From NCBI GenBank assembly GCA_019137255.1, contig WPDH01000272.1, positions 186,001 to 250,000 on the forward strand: 64,000 nucleotides of DNA, read 5' to 3'. The DNA is from Corinectria fuckeliana. Its lineage: Eukaryota > Ascomycota > Sordariomycetes > Hypocreales > Nectriaceae. The position numbers were made by a program, and so were the translations under genes. The notes beneath the pieces were generated by a model. That model saw only the letters and a program-made list of their open reading frames with translations. It was not told where the DNA came from and searched no databases. Of the stretch, positions 1 through 10,569 are shown piece after piece. The stretch's first letter is position 1. Every line of letters begins with the position of its first letter.

Positions 1-1184
1 TTTCCTCCAGCGACAGCGTGCTGAGAATTGCATCAACGTCTGTACCAAAGCCCATCGCGATCTTTGCCTCTAGCGGTGAGTTCAGACTGTTGCAAGAATA
101 TCCCTCTCTTCCCCGATGTCCATCCATCCTTTTTCTAGATCTACTCCAGGCATGCTTGGCTTTAGTGGGGTTGGCCAATCATGTCCTGGGCCGAGCCCCC
201 TCCGGAATCGCCTCCGAAATGGCGTAGGCTCGTCGATCACTCAAGGCCCCCATCGCGCTGCGCTGGGCGCCGGAGAGAACATCACTGGGATGACTCCACG
301 GAGATGGCAAGACGAGGGAAGAGTAACCGAGGACCCCTAAGACTTAAACAAATGAATTACTGTACTATTACTTCTAAGGGGTAGCCAGTATCGGGCGCAT
401 CTCTGGACTCTGGACCAGGACTCTTATGGCTAGGTTCAGAGCCTAGACTAAGAGCTTCCCAGACGCCAGAGCGGAGCGCGTGTGGCGTATGCTGTGCTAT
501 CGAGAGTAGAGAAGTCGTAGCCCTAGAGTTCTTCCATGATTTGTTTGCGGGGGGGATTATGTACGAAGTACGAATACGCACGATGCTAAAGCAGAGAAGC
601 GGATCCCCGCTTTAACAAGGGAGTGCTTGTCAATCCAGTGTGGAGAGTTATGTACGATGTAAGTAAGTACATAGGGTACGCAGTAGACTAGCTCTCTGGG
701 TTTTATGCGCCTGCGATACTGAGACCATTAGTTGTGATGTCGTGCCCAGCGCCTTAGTGAAGCACTGTTAAAACAGGACTGAGTAAGCCTTCAAGGGGAT
801 ACTCTATGTTGATGGAGACAAATGAATCTCGTAGATGGTGCATAAATTCCTACGGCCATGACCAAAGCACAAAGCACAGAGCACAAAGCACAGGACTGGC
901 TAACTTACTTCGGTTAATCTCTGACGTCAAAACCCGCCAAGTGCGTAATGGCCATCACGTGATAACGCGCGACTCCACACCGGGCGCGAACGACACGAGA
1001 TCAGCGCCCGTTTTTGCCTCATCCCTGAATGTCAGGCCAAAGGTAAAGGGCTGAGGAGACAGACAGCCCCTTTGGATCTGCTGACCCCGACGCCTCCAGC
1101 TGTGCAGAGTAAGTCTCTCTCAGAGGCGAAGGGCCGGTGCTGCAGACACTAAAAGTGACCCAGTCGCCCCCGATCTAGAGAAGG
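1..1184. other. Intergenic, no gene recognised
   Basis: I see no coding region with family resemblance here. The open frames are short and mostly begin with non-ATG codons. Around 863-893 there is a short imperfect tandem repeat of an AAAGCACA-like unit. The last part presumably holds the promoter of the cupin gene that starts at 1185. Confidence 0.5.
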
Positions 1185-2282
1185 ATGGGCATCCCCATGT
1201 CCGCCTTCCCTCCAGGCGTGAGAAGCAGCTATTTGCTTGATCAACTTGATGGGGAGCGTATCGCGATAACCGGTAGCAACTCCGTGCTGCGTATTGTCGC
1301 CTCTGCAAAGGAGACGGATGACAGGATCGCCGTCTTCTACCGCGCTGCCGTCCCCGCCGCGGCCCCCGTCTTTTGCTGGCACCGGGAGGCCTACAATGCC
1401 TTCATCGCCACCAAGGGGTGTCTGAGAGTCTGGAGCGGCGACAAGTGCCGCGACCTGTATTCTGGAGACTTTGCCTTTGTGCCGCCAGTAAGCAGAGCTC
1501 GCTCATCTCCCGGTTCCATTCCGAGAGCGTACCACTCACTGCCTCTGTAGGGGACTGTGTATAGGTGCCAAGCGCTTGCGCCGTACACGGAGGTGCTGGC
1601 TCTCACCACGCCAGGGAACCAGGTCGATCTCTTTCGCGCCCTGGGCGAGGAGTACACCGGCATTCTGGCGCCAGCCACCGACCACCGCGACTCACTCACG
1701 CTTCCGCCGTCAGTCTTTGATGTTCATTTCGAGGACGACCACCAGCCCCCAGAACTGGCAGACTGGCTGGAGACGGACAACTGGCTACCCAGCATCTTTG
1801 GGCCTTACTTCCTTCGAGCGAACACAGGCCCCCAGTGGATGTTTGGCGGAATAGTGGCCAGGCCCTTCGCCACCGCGGCACAGTGCGGGGGCCGCTTCTC
1901 CGTTTCCACCTTGGAGTCGTCCTCGCTGTATCACGAACGGCCATTCTTCGCTCGATACATGAGCTTCACAAGGGTGGACCACTGCTTCTGCGTCATGGAG
2001 GGGCTGTTCAAGGTAAAGCGCAAGGGAGACGGCGAATGGACCGTTGTGCGCGAAGGCCAAACCCTCGTTATTTCAGCTAGGCAATTCTTTACTGCCGACA
2101 TCGGTAGTAAGTTTGTCCGCGTAATAACAATTACTAATGGTACTGGAATTGATGAATTGGTTTATAGGGCTGGGTATAGATGTACCAGCACTATATTGCC
2201 CGAGACGTTGCAAACGTGGGACGGCTGGGACGAGACCCGGCTCAAATCGGCGTGTGCGGAGGTCGGCGCTCAGATCGAATAA
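1185..2282 (+). CDS. Quercetin 2,3-dioxygenase-like bicupin protein
   Basis: Exons 1185-1487 and 1551-2282 give 345 aa. The 63-nt intron begins GTAAGC and ends CTGTAG; removing it joins VPP to GTVYRCQALAPYTEV, which restores the usual end of the first cupin barrel. The N-terminal cupin has the pattern around FCWHREAYNAF and GDFAFVPP, so at least one His and one Glu of a typical metal site can be seen. A second cupin follows around the FCVMEGLFKVKR stretch. Members of this family are cytosolic or secreted metal dioxygenases that open flavonol rings; I see no signal peptide here. The substrate is inferred only from family, and many fungal members are uncharacterised. The start is the first ATG of the frame. 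The gene stands alone between an empty stretch and a decayed MFS gene. Confidence 0.8.
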
Positions 2283-2621
2283 GGACGTGTTCCGGCGGCG
2301 GGTTAGCAATCTGTTTTTTTCCATACGTAATCCTCATAGCTCCAGCTCCAATGCAAACAAACACCAAAGTGCAACTGCAACTCTGTGTCGGAAACAATCC
2401 GGGTTGTGGACGGGCAATTCCCGCGAGTGAACGGGGATGCGGGAATGGCCCGGTCGAGTATGCCCCGAAACATCGGGTGACCTCCGAGCAGACCTGCAAC
2501 AATGGCAAATCGGTGAGTCAGGAGCGAATCCTGCGCAAGTATAAGAGGTCAGCCGGCTTCATTCTTCATTACGCCGAGCTCGTCATTCTTTCTTTCTTTC
2601 TTTCTCCATTGTAATCCAACC
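2283..2621. other. Spacer between cupin gene and MFS remnant
   Basis: No gene seen. A TTTC microsatellite lies at about 2584-2607, directly before the ATG of the MFS remnant, in what would have been its promoter or 5' leader. Confidence 0.5.
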
Positions 2622-3083
2622 ATGACTCGACAGGAGGTGACGGCCGAACGCGCCCTCCACGATCAAGCAAATCTGCTGCCGCGTCGCCAGCTCGTCTTGG
2701 CCTTCGCTACCCTCTCCGTCACCATCATCATCATCTCGGACATCGTGACGCTAGAGCAGCGTGGTAAGTATCCGGGCATCATCGATGCCATGGTCGGACT
2801 GGGCAATGTGACTGGCCCATTCTTGGCTGCGGCGTTGATCAGGAGGACTTCGTGGAGAGCGTTCTTCTGGTTTCTCTCGCCACTCGGAGCTCTCACAGCC
2901 GTGTCGACGTATTTCTTCCTCCCAAGCAAATCACGCACGGCAGGCTTTAGGGAAAGCGTGACAAAGGTCGACTGGATGGGCTCCTTGGTTTCGTCAGCCG
3001 GGGCCATCCTCCTACTCATTCCAATCACTGGAGGTCTGTCTCACAACTCCTCCCTTTATTTTGAGCACAATGCGTGGATATGA
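2622..3083 (+). pseudogene. Internally deleted MFS drug-transporter remnant
   Basis: The frame starts at an ATG and encodes 153 residues resembling fungal DHA2/DHA14 MFS carriers. The N-terminal sequence PRRQLVLAFATLS matches the first membrane segment of such carriers. It is followed almost at once by ISDIVTLEQRGKYPG and the GPFLAAALI segment, which in intact relatives come well over a hundred residues later. Most of TM1 to TM4 is therefore missing without a frame change. The frame ends after about TM6 (LLLIPITGG), where intact carriers continue for roughly 350 residues. No C-terminal half is found downstream, where an arylsulfatase remnant begins instead. I call it a pseudogene left by at least two deletions. 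Confidence 0.75.
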
Positions 3084-3130
3084 CTAAAGGTGGGTGACGC
3101 TTAGTACCAATTTTCGGTTTGATTACAAAG

Positions 3131-3690
3131 ATGTCGGTCTTGGTCTTGCGGCTTTTTTCTTCTGTTGTGGCTGTGTTTGTATTGCAGTTCGCAAATGTCC
3201 AACTCCAACATCCGCTCCAAGTTCCACCCTTCACGCCGAGTCTAGCAACGAAACGCCCCAACCTCGTTTTCATTCTTACTGATGATTAAGATCTCCATCT
3301 TGGATCCCTCGATTATCAGCCTCTGCTTAAAAAGCATTTGCCAGATCACGGCACCTCATCCACGAAGCACTTCTGTATCATCGCTCTCTGTTGTCTATCT
3401 CGGGTAAGACTGGGGACTGGCCGGGCGGCTCACAATACGAATGTCACCGACGTCAGTTGTGCGTACGGTGGTTACCCAAAGTTCGTCAGCTGGTTACAAC
3501 ACCTACTATACCGGCAAACTTCTGAACGAGCACACTATCGATAATTACGACAAACTCTTTCCTAAAGGGTTTACTGGATCGGTACGCTAATCAACTGCCC
3601 TTTAAGTCCCTTATACTGACTAGTTAATAGGACTTCTACTCGAGCCTTTCACTTATCAGTACTTGAATAGCAGGTTTCAACGAGACATCA
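3131..3690 (+). pseudogene. Arylsulfatase (sulfatase family) pseudogene, 5' part
   Basis: From the ATG at 3131 the frame reads a hydrophobic leader and then KRPNLVFILTDD, the classic sulfatase N-terminus with its metal-binding Asp pair. A TAA stop follows at 3287-3289, where relatives have Gln (CAA to TAA, a C-to-T change in CpA context). After the stop the same frame goes on with DLHLGSLDYQPL. The formylglycine region reads ALCCLSRVRLGTG, where relatives have CCPSR, so the conserved Pro is lost. Around 3490 a deletion changes the frame, and GYNTYYTGKLLNEHT continues in another frame. Similarity fades at about 3690, after FTYQYLNSRFQRD. The remaining two thirds of the gene are not visible. 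The gene is non-functional. Confidence 0.8.
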
Positions 3691-4545
3691 ATCCTCCAAT
3701 CAACCATCCTAGCGTCACCGCGAGAAAAAAAGAGGTCGAGCCCATGGGCAGTGTCGATTAACGGAAGACACGCATCATCCTCTTGCATCTGCCCTTCTTC
3801 CTCGGCGCTAAAGCTCAACAAGCTATTACGTCCACAGTTGTCAGGCGCCCAGTTTCCGCAAACTTCCATCCCTTGAACCTGAGCGAGCCTATCAAAATGT
3901 TTAGGCCCTGGCGTCTGACCTGGACGGTCGCCTTTGACAGTTCTAACCGCTCTCCCATTTGCGATAATTAACTGCCTTGAAACAATGTCTGATGTGTATA
4001 TATTTTACATCTTGACTAGGATCTGTAGAATCCCCTCCCGCTCCGGGTGTTTCGGTGGCGATGTAAGGTACTTCGATATCAATCGCAAGGCATATTCGGC
4101 CGAAACCATGTAGAAACCTTGAAGTCGCGCGGTGGACGGCAAACACGTCTCAGTGAAAGTCCGTATGATTTCCAGCGCAAATTAATATACTTGTTTTCGA
4201 AGTAGTCCGTTCTAGGTTGTTTCTCAGGACCGTCCAAGTTGGGCACGTCGCGTTCATATATAACGTTTGATGAGTGGTGAACGTGCGAGCTGTCGAACTG
4301 GCTCTCGGTCTGTCGAGGCGAGACAGATGCTGATGTAGGCTTTTGGGTCTCATGGAACTGGGACTGTAGCTGCCGTTGGGCGAAGATCATACAAGCAGTG
4401 TGAAATGCGATCTTGATCATGCACGCGGCTGGTAGATCTATTAATCGTATAGACAACCATCAGCTTCACGTACCGAGCATAGTAAGTAGGGCATTGGAAT
4501 AAAGTCCACCTACCCTATAGGTGTGCCCAGTCCTGCTTCCAACTT
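3691..4545. other. Degenerate stretch, no gene recognised
   Basis: Short open frames occur on both strands, the longest a 125-codon minus-strand frame at 4079-4456. I recognise no family in them. This stretch may hold decayed downstream parts of the arylsulfatase or of the Zn2Cys6 gene, but I cannot show it. Confidence 0.4.
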
Positions 4546-5479
4546 TCAAAGCAATTGCTTTTGGCTACTATCTGCTGGAGGACAGCATTGCACAAGCTGC
4601 TCGCAAAGGTCAGAGTACAGGCGGATCTGAGCATACAATACCATGTCGGAGACTGCAGCTTGAAAGAAAATGAGCAAGGCCTTCGTCTGCAACATGTAGT
4701 CCAGAGGTATAACTGAGGGTCTGCTAGTGGCTGCTGCCCAGCTTGACGGAATACCAGTCAGCATTTCTCAACTACAAACCTTCCTGGGCAAATACTAACT
4801 GCAAGTGACCCAGACATATATTGGCACAAACCCGTATGGTTCTTTAATCCGCTGCCGGTGATGATTGGGATTTGATTCGACCTACAATGTCAGAAACTTG
4901 AGTACTGAACATGAATTGCTGTGCGCAGTGCCCTGTTAGAACAATTGTAGGATCTGAGGCGGCTGTATTGTTCTCGGCACGGCCTCGCGCCAAGAAGCTT
5001 TTGAGCAACTCTTTCATCTCCATTACCTCGTTTTCTAAACCGTGCAGTCTATACTTGTTAGCTACCTAATCGCTAGATGGGATGAGTTGTCTCGTTCTAC
5101 TACCGTGGGTTAGTACCTTTTGACAACATCGACTGCTCTCGCGTTGGTGATGGCTTGAGCGGTCGAGAAGTCATCGTCATCCGATCTCGCGCATGTGATC
5201 CTGTATTCCCTGTGAGAAAACCTCAGCAGCCCTTGAAAAGATTGCTAATTACATGAGAGTGCGGCAGCGAGAGCAAGCTTGCGAGCCCTCGTCGAATTCG
5301 CACCGAGCCTTCAGCCGTCGGCAAGTCATTCAGGACAGGATTCGGCGCCGCCTTTTCTTCTTGGCCATAGAAGCATCTGGCTTGGCCTCTGGTGTGGTTT
5401 CCTGGGGGCTAAAGGGATTCTCCGGATCAGGCTCCTGATCCCGCAACCAGGACAGCCTAGGACTTTGTGACAGTGGCAT
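4546..5479 (-). pseudogene. Zn2Cys6 (C6 zinc cluster) transcription factor remnant
   Basis: Read from the ATG at 5479, the frame gives a short acidic leader and a basic run ending KKKRRRRILS. A TGA stop (5330-5332) stands where the first Cys of the zinc cluster should be. The same frame continues MTCRRLKARCEFDEGSQ and ACSRCRTL, which supplies the other cysteines in normal spacing. Two introns can be placed by phase; after them comes a coiled-coil-like linker (KRLHGLENEVMEMKELLKS), as usual for this family. The frame then ends near 4845, and a further minus-strand frame at 4546-4764 may be part of the regulatory domain. A single base change in the first Cys codon would explain the stop, but the weak downstream region argues for a truly dead gene. 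The 3' limit is uncertain. Confidence 0.6.
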
Positions 5480-5827
5480 GGTTTAACTGAAAGAAAAGAT
5501 AACGAAACACCGGAGAAGGCTGAAAACCGGCGGAAGAAGGGAATGGCGCAGGCTTTAAGAGCTTGAATGACGTGATCAAAATGTTCGCGTACATCGGACT
5601 TAAACCGGACACCGCTGGGTTTAAACAGGGATTCTCGCACTAGAAATGCTGACCTTGCTTGGAAGGTGCTTTTAGTTCTAAGAATGCTAAGAGAAAGTGG
5701 TTGAACAGATAATCCACGTGGCTTTCCTCGTAATGTTAAACTTGTAGCTGCCCAAGCAATGGCCAACATGAGGGCTGTCATGAAGCCAGGGCGGAGAACC
5801 TTCTTTTGTCAGATAAGCTAGCAAGAA
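5480..5827. other. Spacer, no gene recognised
   Basis: It lies between the ATG of the Zn2Cys6 remnant and the stop of the acid phosphatase gene. The long minus-strand open frame crossing it has no ATG-based family match, and I treat it as chance. Confidence 0.4.
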
Positions 5828-7384
5828 TCATAGAGATACAACAGACAGATGTGACTGCGCGAGGTCAGTAAAAAAGCTTCCACCTTGAACCTTTGCTGGT
5901 GCTCCCGCCGCTGCGACGTTGCAATTCTTAATCCAATCCCCTTGATCTGTGTACTTCTCTTCCACGTACTGAACATACTTGCTCAACAAGCAAGATGAGC
6001 CTGGTCCATCACGGCAGGACGGTAGAGGATAAACCTGGTCATTGAGTCGGATCCTGACATAGGTTGCGTTTTTCGAAGTCTGTACGCAATTCAATCGTTC
6101 AAATGCAATCGTTCCGCGCATCGACACAAAATGGGAGCCAATCCACAGTCTGCTGTCGTCCTTTTTCTTCTCAGAAAGAGGCTTTTGCTTGTCGAAAACA
6201 CCGCTGGCAGTGACAAGTTCTGTGAGTTGCCCGTCGTTGAGGAATGTCATGAGCAGACGAGGGACTCTGAAGAGGGAGACACCATCAGAGCCGGTACCCT
6301 CGAGACCAGGGCCCGACGAGAGGAGTGTCGTCAAAGACTGCAGAAAGGGCGTCATCATCTTTTGCGGCAGGCCACTGCCAGGTCCAAGGCCATAATAGTA
6401 CCGAAGGTCGTTGGAGTATTCGTACTGTTTGAGTTCTTCATCGGTGAAGAGGTCGCAAAAAGGGGAAAGTCGACCCGTGATCTGGCTTTCGAATCCGCAA
6501 AGGTAGGGAAACAAGTTGACGTCGCTCAGAGTCAACGTCAGGTTGCCACGAATCAACGACTGAAGGCGTCTCTGGACCGGAGGTTGCCATATGCTGTTCC
6601 AGGTTGTTGTAAAGTTGACTCCGCTGTCATCCTTGAAAAGCGGGCACATATCAGAGGGAGCTAGAGAGTTGCCAATCGCAGAGGTAAGACCCTTGGAGGT
6701 GACAGACACAATCTTGCCTAACAAGGTTGAGTTTGTGCCGATGAATCCACGAAGGAAGTTCTCGGCCGTCTGTAGGACTCGCGTGTAATTGTTTGCCCAC
6801 ACGTAGAACTCGTCGCCTTCCTCGTACAGCTGGGGATATCTGATTTGTTCAGCAAAAGCTCCATGCCATCCCATATGATTGCTGATTTACCTTGTCCGCA
6901 GTTGATAACCCAGGTCCATGGCCTCTTTGTATCCTGTGGGGCTCTGCATTGCGATTTGAATACCGGGCTTGGTCAAAACAGTCCTCCATTCCGGTAGAAA
7001 AGATAAAGAGCCGCGAGCAGTGTAGTCGTAAGTTGAGAACTATACTCATCAGCTCACATATTTCATACTTGTTCGCAATGCAATGCTCACTCGAGATTCC
7101 ATTTCCTTCCATTCGCTGTACGCGCCAGCATCTGGATATCGAGAGCCATGCCTGAGAACGTAGGCTGCTTGATCAATCGTGCAGTGGTCGGGGACATCCG
7201 CGGCAATATCGTGAGCATTGGGACCAGGAAACCAAGGACTGTTGGCGCCGAGCCACTCTAGCGGAGCCTTGGAATGTTCTCCTGGCCAGCGGGTGATATC
7301 TTGGGGAGGCGCAAGGAACCGCTGTTCTGCTGCTGTGGTGCTCGGAAAAGCCGAGACGACAGTTGCAATGGTAATGAGAAGCAT
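5828..7384 (-). CDS. Secreted histidine acid phosphatase (phytase-like)
   Basis: Exons 7091-7384, 6891-7039 and 5828-6839 (minus strand) give 484 aa. The start at 7384 is chosen because it opens a signal peptide, MLLITIATVVSAFPSTTAA. The catalytic motif RHGSRYPD lies at about residue 75-85, so the nucleophilic His is present. Exon 2 carries the family segment GYKEAMDLGYQLRTR, and exon 3 begins YPQLYEEGDEF with the WANNYTRVLQTAENF block. The C-terminal proton-donor motif, HD in classical phytases, reads FLNDGQ here. The Asp is kept and the His is Asn, as I recall for one fungal acid-phosphatase branch. Several N-glycosylation sites and Cys residues fit a secreted enzyme that frees phosphate from organic esters outside the cell. 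Whether phytate is the substrate is not shown. Confidence 0.88.
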
Positions 7385-8330
7385 CTTGTCAGAGATGAGC
7401 AGGAGTTGCTGGTTGCGAAAGATGTCGCGCGCTAATTGCCATCTAAAAATGTACAACCATCGTATTTAAACAATGGCCTGCTCGATATGCTAGCACGTGG
7501 GATGATAAGCTTGCACTAAATAACGGGGCTCCGGTGATTGCTTCTGTCGGGACAGGTTTCAAGACCGATATGGGGACCGGGATGATGATACCGAGCCCAC
7601 GTGGGTGGAGGTGTCTAGAAACTCAACACCAAACAAGGCCATCTTACCGAACTAGTCTGGGAAAATATCTCAAACTCGGGTCAAAGGCCGACCAACTAAT
7701 TTCCCGAATTAGCGATACTTTGATAACACCGAAATCAGGAGTTTGTAACTTATACGTGGGATACCATAGTATCACGGACAATGATAACCAAACCTAGAGC
7801 GGGCTAGTCACCATAGTTGCACAATGGGGCCAGGAAGAACTTTGGACAAAATGGTGGTTGTATGCGTGGCTGGTAGTTTTATTAGTCTCATGCGAAAATC
7901 AGTTTTCCCAAGTAGTGCTTAATCGAGAGGGAATACTTGGATTGCCCTTTAAGTGTCATGTTTCCCTAACTTTCCATCAAGAACACGGTTAAAAGGATCG
8001 CAAACGTCCGAAAACACGATCAAGTGGTCGCATTTGACTTAAGAACTAGAGGCTTTCTGATTCAATAATCTTTGCAACATCATGGTCATTAGCATGCAGG
8101 CCAGGGAAGAGGAGAGCTATAAGCGATTATGACATTATTGTCGATACCGAATACTACAGACGCCCCGTGAAAAGGTACATGTGTGTCAAGCAATACAGAG
8201 CAAAGGACTGTGTATGAACATACCACAATGGAAAGTACCTGTTGTAAATACCGTAGCTACTGTAACAGCCTGGATACATGTTTCCTGACAAAAGCTCAAG
8301 ACGAAAATATGTGGGCTGGCCAATCATGCC
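7385..8330. other. Intergenic, no gene recognised
   Basis: This stretch holds the upstream region of the acid phosphatase and the 3' side of the fructosamine-kinase-like gene. Open frames are short and lack family resemblance. It is moderately AT-rich around 7700-8100. Confidence 0.45.
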
Positions 8331-9550
8331 TCAAAGCCGCGACGTTTCCTTGGGCTCTTCAGGAGGTGGCTCCATATTCTCTAGCACAGCCTTCAACTCA
8401 TCTATGAGAACTTGCCTAAACACCGGCATCTTGACATACAAGATTGACAGCAGGGTGTGGAATTTCAACGCATACACAGCGTTCCTACCCTCGAAGTCTA
8501 CACTGGGCTCGGAGATATCAGTTCGCTTGAAATATTCGTGGATACATGGACGCCCCAGCTTGTACCTCAAGTTCCGGCAAATACCTAGTTCAGCTACAGA
8601 GAAGTTAGCGACGAACATTAAGTGAGCTTGACTAGTTTCAAGAACAAACCCTCGTTGTGGCCCCAATAGGCGCAAGAGTCAAACATGCAGAGCTCATTTG
8701 ACGAGACTCTAGGCTTGATGTTACCAGGCCAGAGGTCGGAGTGAATAAGACAGGGCTTGATCGACCTTGCCTCGCTTTGAAGTGGCCCGAGGTATCTCGG
8801 GATGGCTTTTTCCAGGTAAGCGGCTTTGAGAGCCACCATTTCTTCATTTGGCTCATGAACTCGCTCCTCCTGCTCAAAGAGGCTCTTCATCTGCTGCGTC
8901 CAGAGCGCCTCCCAGCTCGAGTTCCAAGTGTTGTCTACCGGCACATTGGCGAGGTGGGTAGGCACATTAAAGCCGAACTGCCCGGTGGGTGACTCTCCCA
9001 TACTATTGCGGTGAAGTTCCAGCACGGCAGAGGCCCAATCGCGTGCGCGGGGAATGTCGTTGTGCATCTCGACGAAGTCACAGAGGTAAAAGCTTGTGTC
9101 GGGATCTTCGGCGTAGGTTCCCCATGCGACTGGTCTCGGTACTCGGTCTGGAACGAAGGTGTGTAGTGCCTGCTCTGCTTCAAAGGTGCCTTTCATCATG
9201 GCCGGCCCGACCGGTCCGGATGCGCCCTGTTCCAAGTCAGTATATTGACCCGAATGACGAGAGATTCACAATACCTTTTTGAAGAACTCGGCATTTTTTC
9301 CGTCCTCCAGTTGGACCGTAATTCTGACAGTGGCTACCCAAAGGCTATGACCATAAGGCGTTACTGAAAGGACCGTACAACCGGCCGGAAGCTCTGATAC
9401 AATGGCCGCCACACATTAGAAACAACAACTCTGCATGTCTGCACTTCTCTAGGTGATATGAAGTAACGGAAGCATACCTGCGACAACAGCCTCGTCGAGT
9501 TGCACATTATCGCCGAGCTGATCTGCCTGTTTTGGCTCTTTGATGTCCAT
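8331..9550 (-). CDS. Fructosamine/ketosamine-3-kinase-like protein
   Basis: Four exons (9478-9550, 9275-9393, 8650-9226, 8331-8593; minus strand) give 343 aa with consistent phases. Exon 2 supplies the N-terminal lobe (TVLSVTPYGHSLWVATVRI, then FFKK). Exon 3 holds FEAEQALHTFVPDRVPRPVA and the catalytic loop HSDLWPGNIKP, followed by the metal-binding FDSCAYWGHNE. Exon 4 continues AELGICRNLRY to the stop. The HSDLWPGN and WGHNEAELG pair is the hallmark of the fructosamine-kinase family (PF03881), which phosphorylates sugar adducts on proteins or related small molecules in the cytosol. Many fungal members are annotated as phosphotransferase-like with unknown substrate, so the reaction is a family inference. 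The splice choice between exons 1 and 2 rests on reading phase and on the join DEAVVAELPAGC. No operon-like neighbour explains its role. Confidence 0.82.
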
Positions 9551-10569
9551 CGCAGGGCCGAACTGGGTTGGGCAGAGGACTGGGTGGTGAGCTCTTGGAT
9601 GATTAGCTTCCAGTAGGTGCGGTACAAAATGACAAGTAACAAACTCGAGTTCGGTGGACGGGCGACACAACTTCAACAGGCTGATATTAATATTTCTGAG
9701 GAGGTGCTGCCCCGCCTCCTTTCCGCAAGGGGAGTCTAGTACTTATCTAAAGGCCGCATGCATGAGATGCCTCGGCTATTATTAGATACTACTTGGGCAT
9801 CGACGCGGGGTCTAGAGAGCTGCATGGTGGTGAAGGTGACAAGGCCTATGGTTGCAAAGTTACACATCGCTGTAGTTTCGTAACCATTTGGCGTAGCCGT
9901 GGCAGCACGTTCTAATATAGGGTTGAATAGTTCTGAGTTTGTGTTGAGCAGTCGTTGACTTGAGGCCCAGTCCACGCTTCGTAGGAAGAGAGTCCAAAAT
10001 AATTGATGTACAAGGCAAGTATGTATAAGAGGTCGGCACCTCCACGATCCCTGTGGCCTGTTCAATCGAAAGCGATTGAGGCCTACCTACTACCTATGGC
10101 CGGTTTGTGACGAATCCGGAGAGAGGTGGGCGTGTCCTGGTTGTTGCCGCTGACAAGCCACTCGGTGTCAGCATGACTACACCCAATCACCAGGCATACG
10201 TATTACATGCTACTGCAGTCTCACTCTGCGGTATTACAGATTAACCGCCAGAGGCGTTATCGAGACACTGGCCCCAGTCTCGTGGCCTCAAGCTAGCCAA
10301 TCCTTTTCATCGGACCATTGTCCTTTACCGCACTACTGCAGCAGCGGACGCCAGGTTTGAAGGCAGATCGTTGGTCCTCTCGCTTTATCGCGTCACGTGT
10401 GGGAAGCGGAAGATAATGGGGGAACAGCAGTTGGACGAGGCTGGAGATTTCCCCTCTATACCGAGCTGGCAGGCGGAAACAGGAATCGGCGACCGCGAGC
10501 CCTACAGTACTACATCGAAACCTGGAGCCATCGGTTCAGAAGAGTCACAGACTCTCCGTCGCTCCCGGG
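9551..10569. other. Intergenic, promoter side of the NLR gene
   Basis: No gene is recognised between the divergent starts of the kinase-like gene (9550) and the NLR (10570). The region should contain both promoters. I see no clear repeat or RNA gene. Confidence 0.45.

Noticed and set aside
3905..3920. GTCTGACCTGGA near 3.9 kb as a copy of the cluster motif
   Set aside because: It differs in the TGCA half and lies in decayed coding sequence; a 7-base match alone is expected by chance.
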